Origin: Bradyrhizobium sp. dw_411
GTDB lineage: Bacteria > Pseudomonadota > Alphaproteobacteria > Rhizobiales > Xanthobacteraceae
NCBI RefSeq assembly: GCF_018449695.1
Contig: NZ_JAAVUY010000014.1
Coordinates: 124,001 to 188,000 of the forward strand
Length of the DNA: 64,000 bases
Direction: 5' to 3'
Made by a program: the position numbers and the translations under genes
In this document: positions 51,125-60,265 of the stretch, one piece after another
How positions within the stretch are numbered: position 1 is the stretch's first letter
How the letters are laid out: each line of letters starts with the position of its first letter
The notes under the pieces: generated by a model
Database searches by the model: none
Told to the model about the DNA's origin: nothing
The model's input: the letters and a program-made list of their open reading frames with translations, nothing else

Positions 51125-52135
51125 ATGACCGATCAAACACACCCACGCACCGCAATGCTTCGACGACTTGTAGCGGCATTGACGCTTGCCTCGTCGATGG
51201 CCACGCTCCCGTCTGCAACATGGGCGGATGACGCGAAACCGGCCACCGATGTTCGGATCGGACAGCTTCCCGCGGCCAATACGCTGACCATTCAAGGACT
51301 CGACGGCAGCGACGGCCCGCTCCGCGAGGTGCTGGCCAAAGCCGGCGCCAAGCCGGTCTGGGCCGGCCCGTTCGCGAGCTATCCGGCCGCCGCCGAGGCC
51401 GCCAAGGCCGGCAAGATCGACATCACTTCCAGCGGCTTCGCCAGCCTGATCAACGAGGCGAAAGCCAAAAGCGACATCCTGCTATTCGCCATCGAGGCCG
51501 ATCATCTCGGCGAAGGCATCGTCGTGCGCGGCAATTCGGGGATCAATTCCGTCAGGGATCTCCAGGGCAAGAAAATTGCCGTCAACTTCAAGGGCGGCAC
51601 CGGCGATTATATCGTCGCGCGTACGCTCGAGGAGAACGGCCTGTCGCGCGAGGGCATCACGACCATCAACATCAACAATCCCGAAGACGGCGTCGCCGCC
51701 TTTGCGAGTGGAAATGTCGATGCGATCGCCACCTGGGACCAGTATCTCGCGGCTGCCATCAATGTTCCCGGCGCGAAACTGCTGGTGGACGGCAAGCAGA
51801 TCAAATCGCTCAATAGCTGGGTTCATTTCGTCACCCGCGACTTTGCCACCAAAAACCCGAAAGCCCTGAAAGCCCTGTATGACGGTCTGGTTGCCGAAGC
51901 GGCGAAGATCGACGCCGATCCGTCGCTCGATTCCGCCGCTTACAAGAAGCAGGGCGCGCCGGCCAAGATCATCGACACCATCGCAGGCTGGAAGCTCAAG
52001 CCACGCATCATTCCGATCGACGATGCCGGTCTGGCGCGCGTTCAGCAGATCGCCCGGCAGACATATGCCTATGGCTTCCAGGAAAATCTGGTGGACGTCA
52101 CCAACAACGTATTTGACGTCACCAAGGTCAAGTAA
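51125..52135 (+). CDS. ABC transporter substrate-binding protein (SsuA/NMT1-like)
   Basis: The 336-residue product has a signal peptide (LRRLVAALTLASSMATLPSATWA, cut near residue 35) and the NMT1/SsuA-like core: VRIGQLPAANTLTIQGL, VWAGPFASYPAAAEAAKAGKIDITSSGFASLINEAKAKSDILLFAI and DLQGKKIAVNFKGGTGDYIVARTLEENGLS. The substrate cannot be read; the linked class II aldolase suggests something other than a simple sulfonate. It lies 32 bp after the permease gene. Confidence 0.9.
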   Translation: MTDQTHPRTAMLRRLVAALTLASSMATLPSATWADDAKPATDVRIGQLPAANTLTIQGLDGSDGPLREVLAKAGAKPVWAGPFASYPAAAEAAKAGKIDITSSGFASLINEAKAKSDILLFAIEADHLGEGIVVRGNSGINSVRDLQGKKIAVNFKGGTGDYIVARTLEENGLSREGITTININNPEDGVAAFASGNVDAIATWDQYLAAAINVPGAKLLVDGKQIKSLNSWVHFVTRDFATKNPKALKALYDGLVAEAAKIDADPSLDSAAYKKQGAPAKIIDTIAGWKLKPRIIPIDDAGLARVQQIARQTYAYGFQENLVDVTNNVFDVTKVK

Positions 52136-52139
52136 GAGG

Positions 52140-52904
52140 ATGTACCCGGTCGATATCAAGGGCATCCAGCGTTCGTATTCCGGGTCGGAAGTTCTCAAGC
52201 ACATCGACCTGAAGATCGCGCGCGGCGAGTTCGTCGCTTTGTTGGGCCGGTCGGGCTCGGGCAAAAGCACGCTGCTCAGGATTTTGGCCGGGCTCGATCG
52301 ACCCGATGGCGGCACAACGAGCATCAGCGCGAATGTCGCCATCGTATTCCAGGATGCGCGGCTGCTGCCGTGGGAAAACGTCGCGCGCAACGTCGCCATG
52401 GGCCTCACTGAGCAGGACGCAAAAGAGCGCGTACGTAACGCGCTCGCGGAAGTCGGCCTGTCGCATCGCATCGATGCCTGGCCGGTGACGCTGAGCGGCG
52501 GCGAAGCACAGCGCGCGGCACTGGCCCGGGCGCTGGTTCGAGAGCCGGACCTGCTGCTGCTTGACGAGCCTTTCGGCGCCCTCGATGCCCTCACCAGGAT
52601 CGCAATGCACGATCTCGTGCTCGAACTGTTCGAGCGGCACCGTCCGGCCGTCTTCATGGTAACGCACGACGTCGACGAAGCCATCAAGCTGGCCGATCGT
52701 ATTCTGGTGCTGGATAACGGTCACATCCACGCGGAATTCACGGTCGAGCGCAGCCGCGACGGATCCCTGGCGGCGGCGTCCACATCGATCCGGGCCGACC
52801 TTCTTCGCGCCCTCGGCGTGGCGCACAGTTCAGGGCGAAGCCGTACCGGTCATGAAACCGAGAGTCATCACCTGCGCCTGGCGGCTCAAAATGGAGCGAT
52901 ATGA
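52140..52904 (+). CDS. ABC transporter ATP-binding protein (SsuB-like)
   Basis: The 254-residue ATPase has Walker A LLGRSGSGKSTLLRILAGLDRPDGG, Q-loop VFQDARLLPWENV, signature LSGGEAQRAALARALVREPDLLLLDEPFGALDALTR and switch VFMVTHDVDEAIKLADR. These are canonical SsuB/TauB features. ATG 52140 begins 4 bp past the binding-protein stop; a longer reading frame upstream overlaps that gene and is not real. The stop abuts the ATG of the aldolase gene. Confidence 0.93.
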   Translation: MYPVDIKGIQRSYSGSEVLKHIDLKIARGEFVALLGRSGSGKSTLLRILAGLDRPDGGTTSISANVAIVFQDARLLPWENVARNVAMGLTEQDAKERVRNALAEVGLSHRIDAWPVTLSGGEAQRAALARALVREPDLLLLDEPFGALDALTRIAMHDLVLELFERHRPAVFMVTHDVDEAIKLADRILVLDNGHIHAEFTVERSRDGSLAAASTSIRADLLRALGVAHSSGRSRTGHETESHHLRLAAQNGAI

Positions 52905-53690
52905 ATGCTGAGCGAAGCTACACGACAATCCCTGAACCGGCGCGCGACGCTGCAATCGCGGGTCAGCGGCGAGGAATGGCAGGCGCGCGTCACGCTCGCG
53001 GCCTGCTACAGGCTTTGCGTGCCCTATGGCATGACCGACCTGATCTACAACCACATCTCGTTGAGAATACCGGGCACGGACAATCAATTTCTGATCAACG
53101 CCTTTGGCTTCCTGTACGAGGAAGTCACCGCCTCGAACCTTGTGAAGATCGATCTGGACGGCAATGCGCTTGACGAAGACCCGCTCGACATCAATCCGAC
53201 GGGATTCGTCATCCACTCTGCGCTGCACCGGGCGCGGCCCGACGCCGCGTGTATCTTCCACACCCACACCAAGGCCGGCTCCGCCGTATCCAGCCAGAAA
53301 CACGGCCTGCTTCCGATTTCGCAGCACGCATTGCGCTTTCACAATCGTGTCGGATACCACGCGTTCGATGGATTGGCCTTGAACCATTCGGAGCAGGAGC
53401 GGCTCGCGCGCAGTCTCGGACCGCATAACGCGTTGATTCTCGCAAACCACGGCCTGCTGACCTGCGGCAAGAGCGTCCGTGATGCGTTCGAACTGATGTA
53501 TTATCTTGAGACAGCGTGCCGTATCCAGATCGATGCATTGGCCGGCGGAACGGAGCTGATCTATCCGCCCGAAGAAGTGCGGGAACGCACGGCGCAACAG
53601 TTCGAGAATTTCAATCCATTTGTCGCCGATCGCGATTGGCATGCGCTGCTTCGCAAGCTGGATCGCAGCGACGACAGCTACAAGTCATGA
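52905..53690 (+). CDS. class II aldolase/adducin family protein
   Basis: The 261-residue product has a class II aldolase/adducin fold. The zinc-ligand segment is ACIFHTHTKAGSAVSSQKHGLLP, and the third histidine is in NALILANHGLLTCGKSVRDAF, so the metal site appears complete. It is joined head to tail with the ABC ATPase gene (TGA followed by ATG). The co-transcription suggests that the imported compound is processed by this lyase, though homologues of this branch also include non-sugar enzymes. Confidence 0.9.
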   Translation: MLSEATRQSLNRRATLQSRVSGEEWQARVTLAACYRLCVPYGMTDLIYNHISLRIPGTDNQFLINAFGFLYEEVTASNLVKIDLDGNALDEDPLDINPTGFVIHSALHRARPDAACIFHTHTKAGSAVSSQKHGLLPISQHALRFHNRVGYHAFDGLALNHSEQERLARSLGPHNALILANHGLLTCGKSVRDAFELMYYLETACRIQIDALAGGTELIYPPEEVRERTAQQFENFNPFVADRDWHALLRKLDRSDDSYKS

Positions 53691-53734
53691 CATCCAGACG
53701 AACATCTGAGGCGTTACGATGACAGCGCGTAGCC

Positions 53735-53822
53735 CGTAGGATGGGTTGAGCGCTCGCGAAACCCATCGTCTCGCTACGAATCACCGATGTGATGGGTATC
53801 GTTGCGCTCCATCCATCCTACG
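53735..53822. repeat. CGTAGGATGGGTTGAGC palindrome, copy D
   Basis: The left end CGTAGGATGGGTTGAGC is identical to copies A and B. The right end CTCCATCCATCCTACG carries two changes, and GAAACCCATC/GATGGGTATC pair inside. The 88-bp element lies in the 283-bp gap before the luciferase-like gene. Confidence 0.85.
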
Positions 53823-53973
53823 GGGCTGCGGCAGCAACACGTCCACCAGCGTGTCGCCATGGCATTGTTCGCGATGAATTCAGCGCTATATGGCAGGAGC
53901 GCGCGGGTTTGTTTTCGAACCCGCAAACATGAACACCTGCGCGTATCTCGCACCGCCTCACCTTTGGACTCCC

Positions 53974-54957
53974 ATGACGCCCCTCTCTATCCTCGATCTC
54001 GTCCGTGTCACCCAGGAAACCGACGCGCGTGGCGCGCTCAACAATGCGCGCGATCTCGCGGTGCATGCCGAGGGCTGGGGATACCGGCGCATCTGGGTGG
54101 CCGAGCACCACAACATGGCGGGCATCGCCAGCGCGGCGACCTCGATCGTGCTCGCCCATATTGCCGAGGGCACCACAACGATCCGCGTCGGCGCCGGCGG
54201 CATCATGCTGCCCAACCACGCGCCCTATGTGATCGCCGAACAGTTCGGGACGCTGGCGCGGCTGTTTCCGGGCCGCGTCGATCTCGGCCTCGGGCGGGCG
54301 CCCGGCACCGATCAGTTGACGCTGCGCGCCTTGCGCCGCACGCCGGAGGCGGCGGATAATTTTCCGCAGGACGTCCTCGAAGTGCAGGCGTTTCTGGCGC
54401 CGGCCGGTCCCGATCAGCGGATCCAGGCGGTGCCGGCCGCGGGCACCGACGTGCCGCTATGGATCCTCGGATCGAGCCATTTCGGCGCGATGGTCGCCGC
54501 CGAACTGGGATTGCCTTATGCGTTCGCTTCGCATTTCGCGCCCGAGCAATTGCTACAGGCGCTGCAGATCTACCGCGAGCGCTTCAGGCCGTCCGAGCAA
54601 CTGGACCGCCCCTATGCGATGGTCGGCGTCAACATCATCGCGGCCGGGAGCGACGACGAAGCCAGACGCCTGGCGACGACACAACAGATGTCGTTCACCA
54701 ATATGGTGCGGGGCACGCGCGGCCTCAGCCAGCCGCCGATCGACGACATCGAAACCTATTGGTCGCCACCGGAAAAGGCGCAGGTCCAGCGCATGCTCGC
54801 CCATTCCATCATCGGATCGGGCGCGACCGTCCGCGCCGGGATCGACGCGCTGGTCAGGGAAACCGGGGCGGACGAACTGATCGTGGTTTTCGACATCTAC
54901 GACCACCCGACCCGGCTGCGTTCGTTCGAACTGATCGCTGGGGCTGCGGCCAGTTAA
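53974..54957 (+). CDS. LLM class flavin-dependent oxidoreductase
   Basis: The 327-residue luciferase-like monooxygenase has LSILDLVRVTQETDARGALNNARDLAVHAEGWGYRRIWVAEHHNMAGIASAATSIVLAHIAEGT and GAGGIMLPNHAPYVIAEQFGTLARLFPGRVDLGLGRAPGTDQ, which identify the MsnO8/YhbW-like branch, and PLWILGSSHFGAMVAAELGLPYAFASHFAP. Family members use FMN to oxidise small organics. The start at ATG 53974 excludes an upstream in-frame extension overlapping repeat-adjacent DNA. No partner gene shows the substrate. Confidence 0.9.
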   Translation: MTPLSILDLVRVTQETDARGALNNARDLAVHAEGWGYRRIWVAEHHNMAGIASAATSIVLAHIAEGTTTIRVGAGGIMLPNHAPYVIAEQFGTLARLFPGRVDLGLGRAPGTDQLTLRALRRTPEAADNFPQDVLEVQAFLAPAGPDQRIQAVPAAGTDVPLWILGSSHFGAMVAAELGLPYAFASHFAPEQLLQALQIYRERFRPSEQLDRPYAMVGVNIIAAGSDDEARRLATTQQMSFTNMVRGTRGLSQPPIDDIETYWSPPEKAQVQRMLAHSIIGSGATVRAGIDALVRETGADELIVVFDIYDHPTRLRSFELIAGAAAS

Positions 54958-54991
54958 TCCCGATCCGAAATACCGTTTGCTGCGCGCACAG

Positions 54992-55933
54992 TTAATCGTG
55001 AGCTGCTTTGGCGCCGCGCAGTTTTGCCCGCCATGTCCCTTGTTTGACCATATCGCCGATCAAATCCGCCATGACGCGGGCTGCGGCTTCGCTGGCACGG
55101 GAATGCATCGTTCGCTGTGAAACAACCACCGACAGCGTCCATGACGGAACGGGATCGACAATGGGTATAGCCGCCATCTCGCCTCGCGCCATCTCATCGA
55201 CAAAAGCGAAATGCGGCATCACCGCCATGAACTGGCCGTCGCACACCAGTTTTGCGATCGCGGGCAGGCTGTCGCAATCCCGCACGTTCATCGTGATCTC
55301 ATGACGCGCGGCCAATTGTTCGATCACCGTGCGCAGCACGTTCGGGCGGCCCGGCAACACCACGGGAAACTCAAAGGCTTTGCGGAACGAAACCGATCGT
55401 CGTTTTGCAATCGGACTCTTCGCCGGCACGAACAGCATGAGATCTTCGGTGATCATCTCCGTCCAGGCGACGTGCTCGAACGCCTTGTGATCGTACAGCA
55501 GCGCGACATCAAGGCGGCCCGCCTGGATAAATTCGTCGAGATAGCCCGTCATGGCCTCGACGATATGCAGGGTTACGTTGGGCAGGCGTTCGGCCATGAC
55601 CCGAAACAAGGGCAACGACAATCCGCGGCAGGCGGATGTCGGAAGGCCAACCGAAACCCGGCCAGTGGGGTCCGAGGTTTGCGAGCGCAGCACGCCTTTT
55701 GCGTTGTCGATCTCCTGCAGGATGCGGCGCGCATGCTCGTAGAGTTGCTGTCCCTGCTCGGTTGTCGTCACGCCTCGCGCATGACGAACGAACAGCGGCA
55801 CGCCAAGCTCCTCTTCAAGGCTCTTGATCTGCTGGCTGAGGGAGGGTTGCGCGATCCGCAGCACTTCCGCCGCCCGCGAAAAATTTCCGGTTTCGGCGAT
55901 CTGCACGAAGTATTTGAGCTGCCGCAGATCCAT
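54992..55933 (-). CDS. LysR family transcriptional regulator
   Basis: The 313-residue LysR regulator has an N-terminal winged helix (MDLRQLKYFVQIAETGNFSRAAEVLRIAQPSLSQQIKSLEEELGVPLFVRHARGVTTTEQGQQLYEHARRIL) and a C-terminal co-inducer domain (RVSVGLPTSACRGLSLPLFRVM ... ELTVRDCD-type RNVRDCDSLPAIAKLV region). The N-terminus is of the CynR/NAC type. It diverges from the liv-type operon across 268 bp and is its likely regulator. Confidence 0.9.
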   Translation of the reverse strand: MDLRQLKYFVQIAETGNFSRAAEVLRIAQPSLSQQIKSLEEELGVPLFVRHARGVTTTEQGQQLYEHARRILQEIDNAKGVLRSQTSDPTGRVSVGLPTSACRGLSLPLFRVMAERLPNVTLHIVEAMTGYLDEFIQAGRLDVALLYDHKAFEHVAWTEMITEDLMLFVPAKSPIAKRRSVSFRKAFEFPVVLPGRPNVLRTVIEQLAARHEITMNVRDCDSLPAIAKLVCDGQFMAVMPHFAFVDEMARGEMAAIPIVDPVPSWTLSVVVSQRTMHSRASEAAARVMADLIGDMVKQGTWRAKLRGAKAAHD

Positions 55934-56201
55934 CCGAAGTCTTATTTCCTCTCGAGAAGCACGCTCAATTTGCTGTAAAAATATGCATTTGTAAAAACGA
56001 TTGCCTACTGCGTGAAATAATAGAGTTTAAACAGCAATTTGCCTCGCACTCTGCTGCACCAAACGCGAGCAGGATCAACTCGATAGGATTTACCTATATC
56101 TTTGATTGGAAATTGGTCTTTGTTCAATGGATTTCTTTGCCGTTAGCTCCGCGCCGAGCGAGGCCGAAGCTTGTTTCGGCCATCGAAGCGGGAGATCCGA
56201 C
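55934..56201. promoter_or_regulatory. divergent control region, LysR / Liv-type operon
   Basis: This gap is AT-rich compared with its surroundings (about 55970-56045 and 56085-56115). It contains ATATGCATTTGT, ATAATAGAGTTTAAAC and similar tracts that could hold LysR T-N11-A sites and promoters. No single operator can be assigned confidently. Confidence 0.4.
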
Positions 56202-57395
56202 ATGTTTTTACAAACGATGGTGCGCAGCTCCGTCGCTGTGGCTGCGGTTCTGGGATTTTTCTCGACCGCCGCTCACGCGGAGCAGGAGCCGTGCATCGGA
56301 AATTCGGCGGCCACTACCGGTCCGGCGGCCTTCGGCGGACAGTCGATCAAGATGGGCGCTGAAATCGCGATTGATGAAATCAATGCCAAGGGCGGCGTCC
56401 TCGGCAAGCCGCTGCGTTTTGTTCAATACGACGATGCGGGCGCGCCACCGCGTGGTGTCGACAACACCCGCCGTGTGGCGTTGTCCGACAAATGCGTCGC
56501 GATTCTGGGCGGATATCATTCCACTGTCGCCGTCGCGCAGGCCGAGCCGGTCAATGAAATCGGCATTCCCTATGTCGGCGTGCTGGCTGCCAATACCAAG
56601 GCGATCGAAAATGGAAAAACGCCGAACTTCATGTTTCGCGTGTCCGCCAAGGATAAATGGGTGGCGCGCTTTCTCGTCGAGCAAGCCTTGAAGTCCTCGA
56701 AGACCGGCAAGATCGCCTTCCTGTACGAGAACACCGGTTGGGGCAACGGCGCCTTGCCTGACGTCAAGGATGCGATGTCCAAGGTCGGCAAGGAACTGGT
56801 CGCGGCGGAAACCTTCAACTGGGCCGACCAGGACATGACGCCGCAGATCATTCGCGCACGGGACGCCGGCGCCGATCTCGTTCTGTTGTGGGCGCTTGAC
56901 CGCGAGGGCAACCAGATTCTGCGATCGATGGACAAGGTGGGCTGGAAGCCGCCCATCATCGGCGCATGGGGCATCGCGGGAAATCTCGGCGAACTCGCCG
57001 GACCGCTCGCCAACGGCGTTGAGGTCATCCAGACCTACACCTTCATGGGCAGCATGGATCCGAAGAAACAGGCTTTCTGGGACAAGCTGAAAGCGAAATA
57101 CGGCATCAAGGATCCTTCCGAGATCAAGATGGGATCGGGCGTCGCCAATGCCTACGACGCCGTCTACATCATCGCCAAGGCGATCGAGAAAGCCGGTTCG
57201 TATGATTGGGCGAAAGTTCGCGAAGCCTTGTACACGGTGAATTACGACGGCCTCGTTGCCAGTTACGAGCCAGCCTTTGACGCAAAGGATCCGGAGCGTC
57301 AGGACGCCATCTTGCCGAAATATTACAAGCTGACGGTCTGGACCGACGGAAAGCTGCTTCCGCTCGAACAAACCAGCTACGGCAAAAGCAACTAG
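56202..57395 (+). CDS. branched-chain-type ABC transporter substrate-binding protein
   Basis: The 397-residue LivK/AmiC-like periplasmic receptor has a signal peptide (FLQTMVRSSVAVAAVLGFFSTAAHA) followed by the type I periplasmic binding fold: AFGGQSIKMGAEIAIDEINAKGGVLGKPLRFVQYDDAGAPPRGVDNTRRV and LGGYHSTVAVAQAEPVNEIGIPYVGV. GGGAG precedes ATG 56202. It heads the operon with permease, fused permease-ATPase, ATPase, a cyclase-family enzyme and an amidase. The ligand may well be an amide (inference from the last gene). Confidence 0.9.
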   Translation: MFLQTMVRSSVAVAAVLGFFSTAAHAEQEPCIGNSAATTGPAAFGGQSIKMGAEIAIDEINAKGGVLGKPLRFVQYDDAGAPPRGVDNTRRVALSDKCVAILGGYHSTVAVAQAEPVNEIGIPYVGVLAANTKAIENGKTPNFMFRVSAKDKWVARFLVEQALKSSKTGKIAFLYENTGWGNGALPDVKDAMSKVGKELVAAETFNWADQDMTPQIIRARDAGADLVLLWALDREGNQILRSMDKVGWKPPIIGAWGIAGNLGELAGPLANGVEVIQTYTFMGSMDPKKQAFWDKLKAKYGIKDPSEIKMGSGVANAYDAVYIIAKAIEKAGSYDWAKVREALYTVNYDGLVASYEPAFDAKDPERQDAILPKYYKLTVWTDGKLLPLEQTSYGKSN

Positions 57396-57596
57396 GCGCT
57401 TCAAGCGATCGGCGCTTCCCGCCCGATCGGACCTGCTGAAATTCGACGAGCATCAATGCGCGCTCGTCGAAACCGGAAAATGGACTTTCGTCACGCGATT
57501 GCCGCTGCAGCTTGCTGCCGTACGTCCTGACAGCATGGGCGGGGGACCGCGGCTGGCTTTTCCTGATCCAATCACGACCGAACGACTGACGGTACT

Positions 57597-58472
57597 TTGA
57601 CAACAACGATTCAGTACATCCTGTCGGGGCTGGCCATCGGTGGCATCTACGCGCTTGTCGCGCTTGGTTTTCACATCATGTGGTCGGCCGCCCGGGCGGT
57701 GAATTTCGCGCATGGCGACACGTTGATGCTCGGCGCGGTTCTCGCCGTGGTTGGCGTGGATGCGGAAATCCCGCTGCCGATCGCTTGCCTTTTGGGCATC
57801 ATCGCCGGCGCCGTCTTCGGTGTGCTGCTGGAGCGTTTCGCAATTCGTCCGTTCACGGCGACCAGCAATTCGATCGGCTGGATGCTCACCACCATCGCGG
57901 TCGGTGTGATGATCGAATCCCTGGCAACGCTGCAATTCGGCGGCTTTTCACGGCCGCTCGCATCTCCGGGGGTCAAGAGCGCGGTCCACATTCTGGGCGC
58001 CGGCGTCTATCCGCAGGAACTGGCCATCCCCGTCTTCGCTCTGCTGGTCATGTTCGGATTAAAACTCATGCAGCGCCACACGCTGGTCGGCCGCGCGATG
58101 CAGGCGGTGGCGCATGACAAGCGCGCTGCCGCGCTGATGGGCATCAACGTCAATCGCATCGTTGCCTTTTCATTCGCGCTCGCTTCGCTGCTGGGAGCCG
58201 CGGCCGGCGTACTGGTCGCCCCCGTGATCCAGGTGTCGGCGAGCATGGGCGCGCTGCTCGGCTTGAAAGGTTTTGCGGTCGCCATCATCGGCGGCATCAC
58301 CAGCGCCCCGGGCGTCGTCATCAGCGGATTGTGCTTCGGCATCATGGAGAAATTCGTCGAGGGCTACATCTCGACGGCGGCGCGCGAGATCATCGGATTC
58401 AGCGTGATGATCCTGGTGCTGCTGGCTTTTCCGCATGGACTCTTCGGCAAGCGCGAGGTTCTCAAGGTATGA
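57597..58472 (+). CDS. livH: branched-chain-type ABC transporter permease LivH
   Basis: The 291-residue permease has LSGLAIGGIYALVALGFHIMWSAARAVNFAHGDTLMLGA, the hallmark LivH opening, and GRAMQAVAHDKRAAALMGINVNRIVAFSFALASLLGAAAGVL, the cytoplasmic loop contacting the ATPase. The start is a TTG at 57597; no ATG lies nearby in frame, and the ribosome-binding site is weak. Its stop overlaps the next gene's ATG as ATGA. The 201 bp before it hold no gene. Confidence 0.9.
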   Translation: MTTTIQYILSGLAIGGIYALVALGFHIMWSAARAVNFAHGDTLMLGAVLAVVGVDAEIPLPIACLLGIIAGAVFGVLLERFAIRPFTATSNSIGWMLTTIAVGVMIESLATLQFGGFSRPLASPGVKSAVHILGAGVYPQELAIPVFALLVMFGLKLMQRHTLVGRAMQAVAHDKRAAALMGINVNRIVAFSFALASLLGAAAGVLVAPVIQVSASMGALLGLKGFAVAIIGGITSAPGVVISGLCFGIMEKFVEGYISTAAREIIGFSVMILVLLAFPHGLFGKREVLKV

Positions 58473-60265
58473 GATATCTCGCACCCGTTTGTTTTTTTAT
58501 TTTTGCGGCGATCCTCGTCGCCGTGCCGCTGACGGCCGGCAATGAGTACGAGCTGCGTTTGTTCATGCTCTTCCTGATCTACGGGATTATCGCGGTAGGT
58601 CTCAACGTCCTCGTCGGTTTGGCCGGGCTGGTATCTCTGGGACAGGCCGGGCTGTTTGCATTGGGATCCTATTCGGGCGCTATCCTTTCCACCCGACTGG
58701 GTTTTGACATCGTCGGCTCCTGCATCGGCGCCGCCATCATCTCCGGTCTGTTCGGCGTATTGCTGGCCTATCCGACGGTGCGGGTCCGCGGCGTCTATCT
58801 CGCGGTCGTGACGATCGCCTTCGGTATCATCGTCGAGAACGTTGCGATCGAGTGGCAGTCGCTGACCGGCGGCACAACCGGACTGAGTTCGATTCCGAAG
58901 CCGAATATTCTCGGCATCAGGCTGTCGGGCTTCGCGTTCTACGGCGTGCTTGCCGTAACGCTTTTCGTATTTACGCTGCTGATCCATAACCTGAAGATAT
59001 CCCGTTTCGGCCGGACCATGCTGGCGGTCGCACAGAGCGAAACGGCGTCCCGCGCGCTCGGCATCAACTCGACGGGCCTGCGCACGCTGGCATTCGTGAT
59101 CTCCGCGGTGACAGCCGGCATCGCCGGAACATTCTATTCGTTTCTCAACTCGTATATTTCGCCGGATATCTTCACGTTTTCCGACAGCGTCCGCTTTCTC
59201 CTGATGGTCATCCTCGGCGGCGCCGGCTCGACCTTTGGCCCGGTGATCGGCGCTTATCTTCTGACCTACCTTCCCGAGTACCTGCAGCAGTTTCAGCTCT
59301 GGCAGAAATTTGCTTACGGTGCGCTGTTGCTGGTTGTGATGTTCGCACTGCCACGCGGAATCGTCGGCACCTTGCAATGGGCATTCAATCGCCTGCGGCC
59401 GCCTGCCCCCGCACTTGCTGCCACGGAAGGTCTGCCTGTCGAGACGACGCTGCGCCACGAGAAAAAGATGCTGGCCGCCGAACTGGTGGCAACCGCCCTG
59501 ACGGTTCGCTTTGGTGGGCTGAGCGCACTTTCGAACGCTTCCCTGCGCGTCAAGGGCGGGGAAATCCATGCGCTGATCGGCCCGAATGGCGCCGGGAAAT
59601 CGACGTTCGTCAACACCATCTCCGGATTTTACCGGCCCGACGAAGGCCGCTGCGAACTCGATGGTGTCGAACTGACGGGCCGCCGATCGCTCGATATCGC
59701 GCGGCTTGGTCTCGCCCGGACATTCCAGAACACCGAATTGTTCGGCGAAATGAGCGTTCTGGAAAATGTCATGGCGGGTTACGACCAGCGCCTGACCTAC
59801 GGGCTCACGCAGGCGCTGCTCCGCACGCCAAAAATGCGCCGCGAAGAGCGTGAGTGCCGCCAGACCGCCATCGGCCTGCTCGCGTTTGTCGGTCTCTCGC
59901 AATACGCCAACGAGGAAGCGCGCTTCCTGCCGTTCGGCCTGCAACGCCGTCTCGAAATCGCCCGCGCGCTGGCCGGCAGGCCGCGGCTGCTGTTGCTTGA
60001 CGAGCCCGCTGCCGGCCTGACGACCCAGGAGATCGACGACCTCGAGGCGATGGTGCGCCGTATCGCGGCGCTGGGCGTGTCAATATTGCTGATCGAGCAT
60101 CATGTCGATCTGATCATGGCGCTGGCCGATCACGTCACCGTGCTGGATTACGGCCAGGTCATCGCAAGCGATAATCCCACAGCGATCCAGGACGATCCGC
60201 GCGTCATCGAGGCCTATTTCGGTGCACCGCTCGATCGCGCCGCTGCCGTCGGGGCCGGCGCATGA
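58469..60265 (+). CDS. LivM-LivG fusion (ABC permease fused to ATPase)
   Basis: A single 598-residue protein joins two subunits usually encoded separately. Residues 1 to about 305 are a LivM permease (GIIAVGLNVLVGLAGLVSLGQAGLFALGSYSGAIL; AVAQSETASRALGINSTGLRTLAFVISAVTAGIAG). After a linker near 311-335, residues 340-598 are a LivG ATPase with Walker A GPNGAGKST (371-379), the signature LPFGLQRRLEIARAL (usually L-S/A-Y-G-Q-Q), Walker B LLLLDEPAAG and switch LIEHHVD. The ATG overlaps the livH stop. Fusions of this kind occur elsewhere in Rhizobiales, so it is unusual but not unique. Confidence 0.92.
   Translation: MRYLAPVCFFIFAAILVAVPLTAGNEYELRLFMLFLIYGIIAVGLNVLVGLAGLVSLGQAGLFALGSYSGAILSTRLGFDIVGSCIGAAIISGLFGVLLAYPTVRVRGVYLAVVTIAFGIIVENVAIEWQSLTGGTTGLSSIPKPNILGIRLSGFAFYGVLAVTLFVFTLLIHNLKISRFGRTMLAVAQSETASRALGINSTGLRTLAFVISAVTAGIAGTFYSFLNSYISPDIFTFSDSVRFLLMVILGGAGSTFGPVIGAYLLTYLPEYLQQFQLWQKFAYGALLLVVMFALPRGIVGTLQWAFNRLRPPAPALAATEGLPVETTLRHEKKMLAAELVATALTVRFGGLSALSNASLRVKGGEIHALIGPNGAGKSTFVNTISGFYRPDEGRCELDGVELTGRRSLDIARLGLARTFQNTELFGEMSVLENVMAGYDQRLTYGLTQALLRTPKMRREERECRQTAIGLLAFVGLSQYANEEARFLPFGLQRRLEIARALAGRPRLLLLDEPAAGLTTQEIDDLEAMVRRIAALGVSILLIEHHVDLIMALADHVTVLDYGQVIASDNPTAIQDDPRVIEAYFGAPLDRAAAVGAGA

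Noticed and set aside
57396..57596. An open frame before livH reading RSDLLKFDEHQCALVETGKW and onward to a stop at 57600
   Set aside because: It has no start codon except a late ATG, and the stop overlaps the livH TTG. It may be a gene remnant, but nothing recognisable is encoded.
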